Positions 56,183 through 64,000 of a stretch of DNA of 64,000 nucleotides are shown in pieces (position 1 is the stretch's first letter; the number at the start of each line of letters is the position of its first letter). The DNA comes from Pseudodesulfovibrio sp. GTDB taxonomy: Bacteria; Desulfobacterota; Desulfovibrionia; Desulfovibrionales; Desulfovibrionaceae. Under the pieces are notes generated by a model. The model did no database searches, was not told where the DNA came from, and worked only from the letters and a program-made list of their open reading frames with translations. The stretch is from the NCBI GenBank assembly GCA_016744135.1, contig JADGEX010000001.1, forward strand, positions 1,933,029 through 1,997,028, in the 5' to 3' direction. Made by a program: the position numbers and the translations under genes.

Positions 56183-56459
56183 ATTCGCCTCCGCTTCTCC
56201 ATCACACACAGGTTTCTTCTCAAATATTTACCCATGAGTCATACGCCCAACATATCTTCTGGACAAGTTTTTTCAAATAAATATCATTGCTTCACACATT
56301 ACAAGGGACTGAAAACATGCGCTGAAAGCAGTTTGCAACTGTCTGAAAAGACAGTTCTTACCGCCGAACTACCCCTTGCTTTCTCTAGTCACGAGGTTTA
56401 CACACACCCCAAGGTTCATAAAAAGTAAACATCGACCATTAATCTCCATAGGTGCTACC

Positions 56460-57164
56460 ATGAATTTTTTACCTGAAAGCGACATGCTGACCCTCCTGAC
56501 AGGGGCCACTCTGGCCGTAAAACTTGTCATGATCTTTCTCGCTCTGATGTCAGTGTGGAGTTGGACCATCATATTCTTCAAATTCTTCACCATTGGCTCA
56601 GCTCGGAAAAAAGTCATGCAGGGATATGATGCCTTCATGGAATCTCAGGATTTAACCAGCGGCCTCAATAAGCTGGGAGACAAGGAACATTCACCTCTGG
56701 CCCGCGTCTCTACTTTGGCAGTGCAGGAATTCCGACTGCTAGAAAAAGCGGAAGTAAACAGAGAACGCAAACGGCTGCTCGTCAAAGACACCCTGCGCCG
56801 CGTCCTCAAACAGGGCATCACCAAAGAAATGCGTGTGTTAACACGTAACCTCCCCTTCCTCGCCACCTGCGCCAATGCGGCTCCATTCATTGGCCTGTTC
56901 GGCACGGTATGGGGCATCATGCACTCTTTTCACTCCATCGGGCTGGCTCAATCCGCAGCTCTAGCGACCGTGGCTCCTGGTATTTCCGAAGCTCTTATCG
57001 CCACGGCCATCGGTCTTCTGGTCGCCATTCCGGCCACCATTTTTTATAACTACTTCCTTGGCAAACTCGGTGAAATCGAAACCGGCATGATCGATTTTGC
57101 TGGAGCCTTTCTGAATCGGGCTGAACGCGAAATAACGTGGGCCTCCAAGATGGAAAAAAGATAG
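56460..57164 (+). CDS. ExbB/TolQ family proton-channel protein
   Basis: 234 residues with three hydrophobic segments (about 16-40, 135-160, 175-200). TCANAAPFIGLFGTVWGIMH and APGISEALIATAIGLLVAIP carry the conserved channel residues. With ExbD it forms the inner-membrane motor that powers TonB or TolA. AGGTG precedes the ATG. First gene of a three-gene operon. Confidence 0.94.
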   Translation: MNFLPESDMLTLLTGATLAVKLVMIFLALMSVWSWTIIFFKFFTIGSARKKVMQGYDAFMESQDLTSGLNKLGDKEHSPLARVSTLAVQEFRLLEKAEVNRERKRLLVKDTLRRVLKQGITKEMRVLTRNLPFLATCANAAPFIGLFGTVWGIMHSFHSIGLAQSAALATVAPGISEALIATAIGLLVAIPATIFYNYFLGKLGEIETGMIDFAGAFLNRAEREITWASKMEKR

Positions 57165-57174
57165 GAGCAAGCCC

Positions 57175-57597
57175 ATGGCAATCAAGACTGGCGGCGGCTT
57201 CCTTAACGAAATCAATGTCACACCCTTTGTGGATGTGATGCTGGTATTACTGATCATTTTCATGGTCACAGCCCCGCTCATGACTCAAGGAGTCGAAGTG
57301 GACCTCCCTGTGACCAAAACGGTCAAGAACCTGCCTCAGGACTCCGAACATCTTATCTTATCGGTAAAAAAAGACGGCACCATCTTTCTCGACGAATATC
57401 AAGTGACGCTGGATGAATTACAGGATCACCTGAAACGACTGGTCGCCAAACAGAAAAAGCAACTTTTCCTTCGCGCCGACAAAGACGTTGCTTATGGCAC
57501 CGTGGTCATGATCATGGGCGAAATCAAAGGGGCTGGTATTGACCGACTAGGCATTGTGGCAGAAAAATCCATTGATCTGAAAAAAGAGAAAAAGTAA
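57175..57597 (+). CDS. ExbD/TolR family protein
   Basis: 140 residues. One transmembrane helix begins with INVTPFVDVMLVLLIIFMV, where the Asp is the proton-carrying residue, followed by a periplasmic domain. Ribosome site TAGGAG; ten bases after exbB and five before the TonB-like gene. Confidence 0.95.
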   Translation: MAIKTGGGFLNEINVTPFVDVMLVLLIIFMVTAPLMTQGVEVDLPVTKTVKNLPQDSEHLILSVKKDGTIFLDEYQVTLDELQDHLKRLVAKQKKQLFLRADKDVAYGTVVMIMGEIKGAGIDRLGIVAEKSIDLKKEKK

Positions 57598-57602
57598 ATT
57601 TC

Positions 57603-59054
57603 ATGCGACACGCCCTGAGTTGGTTCCTCTCTATCCTCTTTCACGCCATTCTGGTGGTAGCACTGCTGCAGTCGGTGGATCTTGAACCGTTGCTGCCCGA
57701 GGATATCATGCAAGTGGATCTGACTGAGGTGGAAGAACCGCAACCGATCACTCCCATGCCGGAGCCACAAAAAATCCCCGCTCCAGACCCCATGGCGGAA
57801 ATAGCTGCCCCCGAAGAACCACCTATGGCAGCCCCTCTGCCCATGAACAAAACCGTGGTTCTTGCAAACGAGCTCCCACCACCGCCAGAACCGGAACTCG
57901 CTCCCGAGCCGGAACCAGAACCGGATGTAATCGAAATCAGCCCTAACAAAACGCTACCGCCGGAAGAGGAGCTGGAAGAAGACGGCAAACCAAGAAAGAT
58001 TGTCACTCGTAAAGAATTTACTGTTCATCGCGGACATGAAGCGCGTTTTGGTCGCGCCATGATGGGAGACTACTTTTCCTACTCAACCAAAGAATTTTCA
58101 GGCCAATTCCGCACCAAGGATGACCGGGTCGTTTCCATTATCGATGCCCGAAACACCAAATACGGACGATTCCTGATCTACGATTCAAAAAACAAGACTC
58201 TACGTCGCCTCAAACAGGCCTTCGGCAAATACGTATATACCATCGGACCATCAGTCTATGCGGACGAACCGGTCACAGGGTCGGTCACATTTCTGGCAAA
58301 GAACGACCGTATCGAACGGTTCATCCTCATGACAGACGATGACCGCATCGCCCATTACCCTCGCAAGGTCCATGTCCGGGAAGAGGAAGTCACATTCTCC
58401 GGTCCCGCCAAAAACATTGAAGCCGGGATATCCAGACCACCCTATGGCGAAGGCCATGAAGGTGTCGTCGTCATCCATGGTCCAGATTGTGTCAATCCGG
58501 GCTTGGTGCAAGGCTTTACCCGCACCTTGTCCATGCATGACCTTGCCACTCTGCATTTTATTCCACGCGGTTGCATGAACGAAGAGCCAACTCCCGGCAC
58601 AACGGAAGAACTCGTTCAGGATACGACTGCCGCACTGGGCTACTTTGCCGGACGCAAAGAAATGGATGCAAACCATGTTGGTATATGGGGCAACGGTCCG
58701 GGAGCACCCGCTGCAATAAAGACCGCAAGTCGAACCAATCCAGCCTTTTTGGTCTGCGTTCTCACGGATACTGTCAAGACTGACGACATCCCTGATCGAG
58801 AAACTCTCTCGCAACTAAAAACCCCTGTCCTGTGGTTGATCACAGGCCGAGATACCGCCAAATGGACCCCGCTGATTCGTACGCTTGAAGCCTTCCGCGA
58901 CAAAGACAAACGTCCATTTTCAATCATTGTGGCCCCACTCAAGGCAAGCCAGGACGTACTTGATGCCAAAGGCGAACAATCCGCTTGGGTGGAACAAATC
59001 GCCGACGATCATGCCTCTCTCGCCGCATCCTGGATCCACAACCTAAAAAAATAG
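57603..59054 (+). CDS. TonB/TolA-like anchor fused to an alpha/beta-hydrolase-like domain lacking its nucleophile
   Basis: 483 residues. One N-terminal transmembrane segment (about 5-22), then a Pro/Glu-rich stretch (about 40-135) with repeated EPEP and APEPP, as in TonB. Instead of a TonB C-terminal domain, residues 290-480 look like an alpha/beta hydrolase: GVVVIHGPDC, a nucleophile-elbow position VGIWGNGPG (residues 360-367), and PVLWLITGRDTAKW. At the elbow Gly365 occupies the place of Ser, so hydrolysis is unlikely. It is in an operon with exbB and exbD, so motor-driven contact with the envelope is inferred. Confidence 0.85.
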   Translation: MRHALSWFLSILFHAILVVALLQSVDLEPLLPEDIMQVDLTEVEEPQPITPMPEPQKIPAPDPMAEIAAPEEPPMAAPLPMNKTVVLANELPPPPEPELAPEPEPEPDVIEISPNKTLPPEEELEEDGKPRKIVTRKEFTVHRGHEARFGRAMMGDYFSYSTKEFSGQFRTKDDRVVSIIDARNTKYGRFLIYDSKNKTLRRLKQAFGKYVYTIGPSVYADEPVTGSVTFLAKNDRIERFILMTDDDRIAHYPRKVHVREEEVTFSGPAKNIEAGISRPPYGEGHEGVVVIHGPDCVNPGLVQGFTRTLSMHDLATLHFIPRGCMNEEPTPGTTEELVQDTTAALGYFAGRKEMDANHVGIWGNGPGAPAAIKTASRTNPAFLVCVLTDTVKTDDIPDRETLSQLKTPVLWLITGRDTAKWTPLIRTLEAFRDKDKRPFSIIVAPLKASQDVLDAKGEQSAWVEQIADDHASLAASWIHNLKK

Positions 59055-59184
59055 ATTTTACCCATATCGGGATACTTCCTGCCTTCCATTTGTCATGCGA
59101 ATACGCTATGGCTGATAGAATGACGATTTCTTGCGAATCGTCTCTATCAAACCAGATATACAGCAACAAAAAAATACGCCAGAC

Positions 59185-61644
59185 ATGAATCGGAATCACG
59201 CATCCCTTAAGCCAAGCCCCCAACTATTTGAGCACGTTCTCGATGCCTCAGGTGTTGCTATGGCCATACGGACCGTTGACCTGAAACCTATCTTTGTGAA
59301 TAAGGCTTTTGCTGATTTTTTTGGATATTCGGTTGCCAAAATGTTTTCTCTGCCCCAAGAAAAAGCCCTCCCAGAAGAAACCATGGCCCTGTACGCAACA
59401 CACATTCGTCCAGCACTGCATACTGGACAAAGTTGGGAAGGCGAATACTTCATTCGCAAAAAGGACAATGAGGTTATTCTGGTCTGGGGTCGATTCGATC
59501 CTGTGCTCGACGCATCCGGCAATCTGGCCAATGTCATTTCCATCATGCAGGACAACCTGACATGCACCAAAACCGCCAAAGCCCTCAAAGTCAGTGAAGA
59601 CAAATTCCGTCTTCTCGCCGAGAATATCACCGACGTCATCTGGACAATGGATGACGCATACAATTTCACGTATGCTACCCCATCTGTTGAAGATGTCTGG
59701 GGCTACGCTCTCGAAAAACTCAAAGAGTTGTCCCTGCTCAAAATCACGTTGCCCGAGTCACATAAAATTCTCAAGAAAGCCGAAAAAGCCCGCTCCAGAG
59801 CCGAAGCGCAGGGTGACTTCGATCACATTAACCGACTGGAAATGGAACATTATCACGGCAAGGGCGGAACCATCTGGGTCGAAACAGCCGTTAGGCGACT
59901 CTTTACCGAGGACGGCAAACCCGGAGGATACCAAGGTGTTTCCCGCGATATAACCCTCCGCAAACAGACCGAAGCCGCATTATTCGAACGTGAATCCAGA
60001 TATCGCACACTGTTTGAGGATTCTCCCATATCACTCTGGGAAGAAGATCTGTCCCGCCTCAAAATATATTTCGACGCCCTCAAAGAAAACGGCGTCACCG
60101 ACTTCAGACAATATTTCTATGACAACCCGGACGCTCTGGCCAAATGTGCCACGCTGGTGACCGTCGTGGACGTAAACAAAGCCACACTGGACCTGTTATC
60201 CGCGAAATCCAAAGAAGACTTGTTCGGCAATCTGGAAAAAGTTCTGACAGAAAGCTCCATGGCCGCTTTCACCGAAGAGATGATCCTGCTCGCTTCCGGC
60301 GGATGCGAATATTGCGGAGAAATCACCAATCGTACACTGGAAGGTGAAACAATCTGGGTCGTGGTCCACTTCTTTGTCCCCCCGGAGTACAAAGACTCCC
60401 TGGCTCGCGTCATAGTTTCATTACTGGATGTCACACCGAGAAAACGGGCTGAACAGGCTCTCATGGATTCTGAAGAACGGTACCGGGTACTCGCGGAAAA
60501 TTCCCAGGAAGGTGTCATCGTTATTCAGGATCGGGAAATTAAATATATAAATGAAAGCATGACTGAAATATTTGGCCTTTCAACGGAAGAACTTGAACAG
60601 GTTCATCCTCTTGAAATGGTTCATCCCGAAGACAAGCCTTTCATTCACGAACAATTCAAAAAAATGTACGAGGGCAAGGAAAAGGAAGGGTTTGCCACAT
60701 TCAGAGTCATAACCACACACGACGAAATCAAATGGTTGACCATCTCAGTCAAACCTATCATGTGGGAAGGCCAGGAAGCACAGTTGGAAATTTTCACTGA
60801 TATCACGCACCATAAAACACTGGAACGTGAGCTTTTATCCACCCATGCCCAAATGGAAGACCGCATCTCAAAAAGGACCGCAGAGCTCTCCGAAGCCAAT
60901 GTCCAGCTCAAGGCTTTGGCCGAAGAACGAGGAAAAGCCCAGCAACGCATCCTTGCCCTGACCCAAGAATTAATCCGTATACAGGAAGACGAACGGCAAC
61001 GAATTGCCCGGGATCTTCACGACAACGTCGCCCAAAATATTTCCTCCATCATGCTGAAGATGGAAACGTTGTTTGACGACCACTCATGTGTCGACGAAAG
61101 ACTCCGTAAACGGAGCGAATCCGTAACTGACATTCTCAAGGAAGTCGTCGCTTCGGTACGAGACATTGCATATGGACTTCGACCTCCCGCACTGGACCAG
61201 TTGGGTCTGGTAAAATCCTTGCAGCACCTCTGCCTCGAAGCAGGCAACAAGCATGGTTTTGCAGTGGATTTCGTAGCCACGGGTGTCGAAGATATCAGCC
61301 TGGATTTTGACAGCGAAATTAACATCTATCGGATGATTCAAGAAGCCGTCAGAAATATTGTACGCCACGCCCACGCGAACAAGGCGACAATCCGTCTGGT
61401 GAAGAGTCATCCCGACATCTTCATTCGCATTGAAGATAATGGGCAGGGATTCAACGTTCTGGAACGCCAGGCAAAAACCCTGACTGAAAAGCGCATGGGA
61501 TTGCGCAGCATGGAGGAACGGGCACGCCTAGTCGGCGGCTCCATGGAGATCCAATCACTGGTCGGAACCGGAACCCGCATAATTTTCCGACTGCCTACAC
61601 ATCATTCCAGGAGACATACAGACTATGAATATCATGATCGTTGA
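59185..61644 (+). CDS. Multi-PAS sensor histidine kinase, NarX/DegS type
   Basis: 819 residues, no clear transmembrane segment. Four PAS domains (about 10-125, 130-255, 260-420 with an insertion, 425-550), a coiled coil, then HisKA_3 with His612 in RIARDLHDNVAQ and HATPase (GLRSMEERARLVGG). The start ATG has no clear ribosome site. It overlaps the next gene by 20 bases, a tight kinase-regulator pair. Confidence 0.93.
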   Translation: MNRNHASLKPSPQLFEHVLDASGVAMAIRTVDLKPIFVNKAFADFFGYSVAKMFSLPQEKALPEETMALYATHIRPALHTGQSWEGEYFIRKKDNEVILVWGRFDPVLDASGNLANVISIMQDNLTCTKTAKALKVSEDKFRLLAENITDVIWTMDDAYNFTYATPSVEDVWGYALEKLKELSLLKITLPESHKILKKAEKARSRAEAQGDFDHINRLEMEHYHGKGGTIWVETAVRRLFTEDGKPGGYQGVSRDITLRKQTEAALFERESRYRTLFEDSPISLWEEDLSRLKIYFDALKENGVTDFRQYFYDNPDALAKCATLVTVVDVNKATLDLLSAKSKEDLFGNLEKVLTESSMAAFTEEMILLASGGCEYCGEITNRTLEGETIWVVVHFFVPPEYKDSLARVIVSLLDVTPRKRAEQALMDSEERYRVLAENSQEGVIVIQDREIKYINESMTEIFGLSTEELEQVHPLEMVHPEDKPFIHEQFKKMYEGKEKEGFATFRVITTHDEIKWLTISVKPIMWEGQEAQLEIFTDITHHKTLERELLSTHAQMEDRISKRTAELSEANVQLKALAEERGKAQQRILALTQELIRIQEDERQRIARDLHDNVAQNISSIMLKMETLFDDHSCVDERLRKRSESVTDILKEVVASVRDIAYGLRPPALDQLGLVKSLQHLCLEAGNKHGFAVDFVATGVEDISLDFDSEINIYRMIQEAVRNIVRHAHANKATIRLVKSHPDIFIRIEDNGQGFNVLERQAKTLTEKRMGLRSMEERARLVGGSMEIQSLVGTGTRIIFRLPTHHSRRHTDYEYHDR

Positions 61645-62290
61645 TGACCACCCTCTATTCAGGGAAGGTCTCAAAGCCATCGTCAACCGGGACAATCGCT
61701 ACACAGTGTGTGCTGAAGCCGGGAATGGCAAAGAAGGCATTGCCATAGCCAAAGAAAGTCATCCAGATATCATGCTGGTGGATATTTCCATGCCTGAAAA
61801 AAATGGCGTTCAGATGATCCGTGAACTCAAGTCTTCATTACCGAAAACACAGTTCATCATCATTTCCATGCACTCTGAAGCCGACTACATCGTGGAAGCC
61901 TTCCGAGCCGGAGCCACAGGATACATGATCAAGGAATCTGCTTCATCCCAACTCATTAAGGGGCTTGATACCGTCGCAGCAGGTGAACTTTTCCTGGACA
62001 ACGCACTCTCTCAGGAAGTGGTATTCAAACTCCTGCAATCAAAACCAGACACTCCCGGCGGCAGCAGTGACCCTTACTCTACTCTGACCCCCCGAGAGCA
62101 GGAGGTCATGCGCATGCTGGCGGAAGGGCTGACAGCCAAAGAAGTGGCAGAAAAGCTCTTCATCAGCCCCAAAACCGTGGAAAATCACCGCACCAATCTC
62201 ATGAAAAAACTAGGCCTCAAAAGTACGGTAGAACTTGTCCGTTACGCGGCCCGACTCGGCCTCATCGACATAGAGACCTGGGCCATCTGA
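61625..62290 (+). CDS. NarL/FixJ-family response regulator
   Basis: 221 residues: receiver with Asp53 in MLVDISMPEKNG and a C-terminal LuxR-type HTH (LTPREQEVMRMLAEGLTAKE, KTVENHRTNLMKKL). Partner of the preceding HisKA_3 kinase; transcription activator or repressor of unknown targets. AGGAG lies ten bases before the ATG. Confidence 0.95.
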   Translation: MNIMIVDDHPLFREGLKAIVNRDNRYTVCAEAGNGKEGIAIAKESHPDIMLVDISMPEKNGVQMIRELKSSLPKTQFIIISMHSEADYIVEAFRAGATGYMIKESASSQLIKGLDTVAAGELFLDNALSQEVVFKLLQSKPDTPGGSSDPYSTLTPREQEVMRMLAEGLTAKEVAEKLFISPKTVENHRTNLMKKLGLKSTVELVRYAARLGLIDIETWAI

Positions 62291-62305
62291 CACAGTGCCC
62301 TACGA

Positions 62306-62342
62306 AAACACCCCCGGCGACAATGTCACCGAGGGTGTTTGT
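62306..62342. terminator. Bidirectional terminator
   Basis: AAACACCC (62306-62313) pairs with GGGTGTTT (62333-62340) with an imperfect inner stem. It lies between convergent response-regulator and Hsp20 genes. Confidence 0.7.
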
Positions 62343-62365
62343 GTGGACAATGGTATCAAGAAAAA

Positions 62366-62731
62366 TCACCCTTGGGAGATGGAAATCCTCTTGGGCTTGA
62401 CCTTCTCGACCTTGGGCAGATGCAACTCAAGCACGCCGCCGTCAAGGTTGGCTTTGATCCGTTCTCGATCAACAATATCGGTAATGGAAACGGAACGAAC
62501 GTATTCACAATCGCCGAATTGCATCTCCACATACTGCTCACTGGGATGCCGGACCAAACTCGTCCTACCCGTGACTGTCAACTCGCCTTCTTGCAAATCA
62601 ATAGTCATGTCCTCGCGTCGAACACCGGGCATATCCATATAAATATAAAATCCATCCTCGCATTCCAGAATATCCGTGGCCGGACGATAGCGAGCCATGC
62701 TTTTGTCTTCTTTCTTCATAATATTGTTCAT
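62366..62731 (-). CDS. Small heat-shock protein Hsp20 (second gene)
   Basis: 121 residues with an alpha-crystallin domain: ILECEDGFYIYMDMPGV, then GGVLELHLPKVE and the C-terminal IxI-type KRISIS. A holdase chaperone. GGGAGG lies eight bases before the ATG at 62731; an ATG two codons earlier is too close. Lies 14 bases after the first hsp20 gene. Confidence 0.92.
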   Translation of the reverse strand: MNNIMKKEDKSMARYRPATDILECEDGFYIYMDMPGVRREDMTIDLQEGELTVTGRTSLVRHPSEQYVEMQFGDCEYVRSVSITDIVDRERIKANLDGGVLELHLPKVEKVKPKRISISQG

Positions 62732-62745
62732 AGCCATGCCCTCCC

Positions 62746-63159
62746 TTACTCCACGCTGATGCTGATGTTTTTTGGTTTTACTTCCTCGGACTTGGGCAAA
62801 GACACGGTCAAAACGCCATCCTTCATGGACGCTGTGACAGCATCTCTATCCACTGGAACTGAGATGTTGACAACTCTGTGGAAAACACCACTTGGGCGTT
62901 CCTGTCGAAAGTATTTTCCTTGTGGAGCTTTGCGCTCGCCCTTGATAACCAAAGTTTTGTCAGTCAATGTCAATTCAACATCGTCGATGGACACGCCAGG
63001 GACTTCGGCCCGCACATAAATATTTTCCTGATCATTGCTCAGATTGAGCGGAGGGTAAGCCAAACGCCGATCATCGCCCATGGGAGATCGCAGAAACTCT
63101 TCGAAAACCCGATCGAACCGGGACGGGAAATTATAAAGAGTATTAAAATCAATAACCAT
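62746..63159 (-). CDS. Small heat-shock protein Hsp20 (first gene)
   Basis: 137 residues: an N-terminal arm with NFPSRFDRVFEEFLRSP, then the alpha-crystallin domain (NIYVRAEVPGVSIDDVELTL, DGVLTVSLPKSE) and KNISIS. AGGAGG precedes the ATG at 63159; longer forms upstream are not family-like. TTGACG-N16-TACTTT upstream could be its promoter. It forms an operon with the following Hsp20 gene, a pairing common in this group. Confidence 0.94.
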   Translation of the reverse strand: MVIDFNTLYNFPSRFDRVFEEFLRSPMGDDRRLAYPPLNLSNDQENIYVRAEVPGVSIDDVELTLTDKTLVIKGERKAPQGKYFRQERPSGVFHRVVNISVPVDRDAVTASMKDGVLTVSLPKSEEVKPKNISISVE

Positions 63160-63296
63160 GAAAGGTACCTCCTTTTCTTGCGTTCCACAAAAAAGTAGGC
63201 ACGTTTTTTTTGTCGTCAAGTCCACTTGTGGAAAAAAATTGCTCCGCACCCTTTTCCGGGGGCGGAGCAACACATGACAACGATGATCAAAAGTTC

Positions 63297-63485
63297 TTAT
63301 TTGGAGCTGGTCCAATCCTTTTCAGGGATGGCTTCGTCCACCAACATGATCGGAATCTCATCCTGCACGGGATACACGATCTTGCACTTGGCGCAGGCCA
63401 ATCCGTCTTCACCGGGCTTTAACTCAAGTTCACCCTTGCATTGAGGGCAGGCCAGTATATCCAATAGTTCCTTATTCAGAGACAT
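63297..63485 (-). CDS. Trm112 family protein
   Basis: 62 residues: LLDILACPQCKGEL and LACAKCKIVYPVQDEIPIML, the zinc-ribbon pattern of Trm112/YcaR proteins. Trm112 activates methyltransferases in eukaryotes and archaea; the bacterial role is less clear. AAGGAGG precedes the ATG. Confidence 0.9.
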   Translation of the reverse strand: MSLNKELLDILACPQCKGELELKPGEDGLACAKCKIVYPVQDEIPIMLVDEAIPEKDWTSSK

Positions 63486-63632
63486 AGGTTCCTCCTTGTA
63501 CTCGCCTAACTCTACCCGCCGTGCCGCTCACTGGCAACTGCCATTGTGCACTTTACCAGACACCATGGAAACGCTACTCTACAGCGTTCAGTTACAGACT
63601 GTCCCTTAAATTATAACCCATACCCGAAAATC

Positions 63633-64000
63633 ATGAGCATAGATTTACACTCCCATTCCACGGCTTCTGACGGTACTCTGTCCCCCACCGAATTGATCAA
63701 GTTGGCTAAGGAGTCAGGTCTCGACGCCATTGCCATCACTGATCATGACACATTTCAGGGCGTTCCGGAGGCTTTGGCCGCAGGCGAAAAATACGGCATT
63801 GAAGTCATCCCGGGCGCCGAATTAAGTCTTGAATCCCCGGAGGGCGCAGGTTGGATTCATGTCGTCGCTCTGTGGCTGCCTGAAAATGCCATAGAACTCC
63901 AGGAAGCCTTTGACTGGGTGCAGGAAGGTCGCAAAACCCGCAATCAGGAAATCGTCGAAAAGCTGCGCACTCTAGGTATTAATATCACCTATGAAGGTGT
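63633..64000 (+). CDS. PHP-domain phosphoesterase (3' end outside window)
   Basis: 122 residues visible before the window ends. DLHSHSTASDGTLSP, ITDHDTF and PGAELS carry the metal-binding His, Asp and Glu of the PHP family. Similar to RNase AM/YciV-type 5'-3' exonucleases acting on very short RNA or 3',5'-bisnucleotides. The ATG has no strong ribosome site. Confidence 0.88.
   Translation, partial: MSIDLHSHSTASDGTLSPTELIKLAKESGLDAIAITDHDTFQGVPEALAAGEKYGIEVIPGAELSLESPEGAGWIHVVALWLPENAIELQEAFDWVQEGRKTRNQEIVEKLRTLGINITYEG

Noticed and set aside
1..64000. CRISPR arrays, tRNA or rRNA genes, insertion sequences and integrase genes
   Set aside because: None could be recognised by reading both strands; no spaced direct repeats of CRISPR type and no transposase-like protein were seen.

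Overview
The window looks like chromosomal DNA of a Desulfovibrio/Pseudodesulfovibrio-type sulfate reducer (Desulfovibrionaceae). This rests on the hisS-aspS-def-fmt-DUF116 gene order, molybdenum-cofactor genes next to an orphan molybdoenzyme, an archaeal-type first shikimate-pathway enzyme, AcuB-like CBS-ACT proteins, many PAS sensor kinases, and a probable selenoprotein. No rRNA, tRNA, CRISPR array or insertion sequence was recognised.

Layout. 0-5.8 kb: translation genes on the minus strand (DUF116 partial, fmt, def, aspS, hisS). 5.8-11.4 kb, plus strand: rhodanese, TauE-like exporter, molybdopterin oxidoreductase, small lipoprotein, rsmB, outer-membrane barrel. 11.5-15.7 kb: phage tail-tube-like protein, asparaginase, a DsbA/FrnE-family protein with an in-frame TGA at its first active-site Cys, a probable structured RNA, and a sirtuin. 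15.8-23.7 kb: galE, chemoreceptor, divergent mobB/moeA, and a Pho-box-controlled pstS-pstC-pstA operon without pstB. 23.7-29 kb: glycosyltransferase, PatZ-like acetyltransferase, solute-binding protein, and a flagellar-regulon gene behind a near-consensus sigma-28 promoter. 29-35 kb: an Asn-rich low-complexity protein, a complete terminase large subunit with a small partner, a TPR lipoprotein and a holin cassette. 35-46 kb: CBS protein, TIM-barrel protein, thioesterase, thioredoxin, U32-like protein, flavin reductase, NlpC/P60 lipoprotein, two further phage-type genes, an S24 repressor, HEAT-repeat protein and ADH synthase. 46-62.3 kb: signalling (HDOD protein, three sensor kinases, two response regulators, a second CBS protein) around an ExbB-ExbD-TonB-like operon whose third protein ends in a hydrolase-like domain without its nucleophile. 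62.3-64 kb: two Hsp20 genes, a Trm112-like protein, and the start of a PHP phosphoesterase.

The most interesting signal is that phage-type genes for tail tube, DNA packaging, holin and lysis, plus a repressor, are scattered as one- or two-gene islands among ordinary genes rather than forming a prophage. They are intact, with proper starts and overlaps. This recalls dispersed, domesticated phage systems such as gene transfer agents; one (Dd1) is known in Desulfovibrio. The second main finding is the probable selenoprotein, whose reading frame is easily lost to automated annotation. Lysine acylation is represented from both sides (PatZ-like acetyltransferase and CobB-like deacylase), and molybdenum cofactor assembly sits close to a likely client enzyme.
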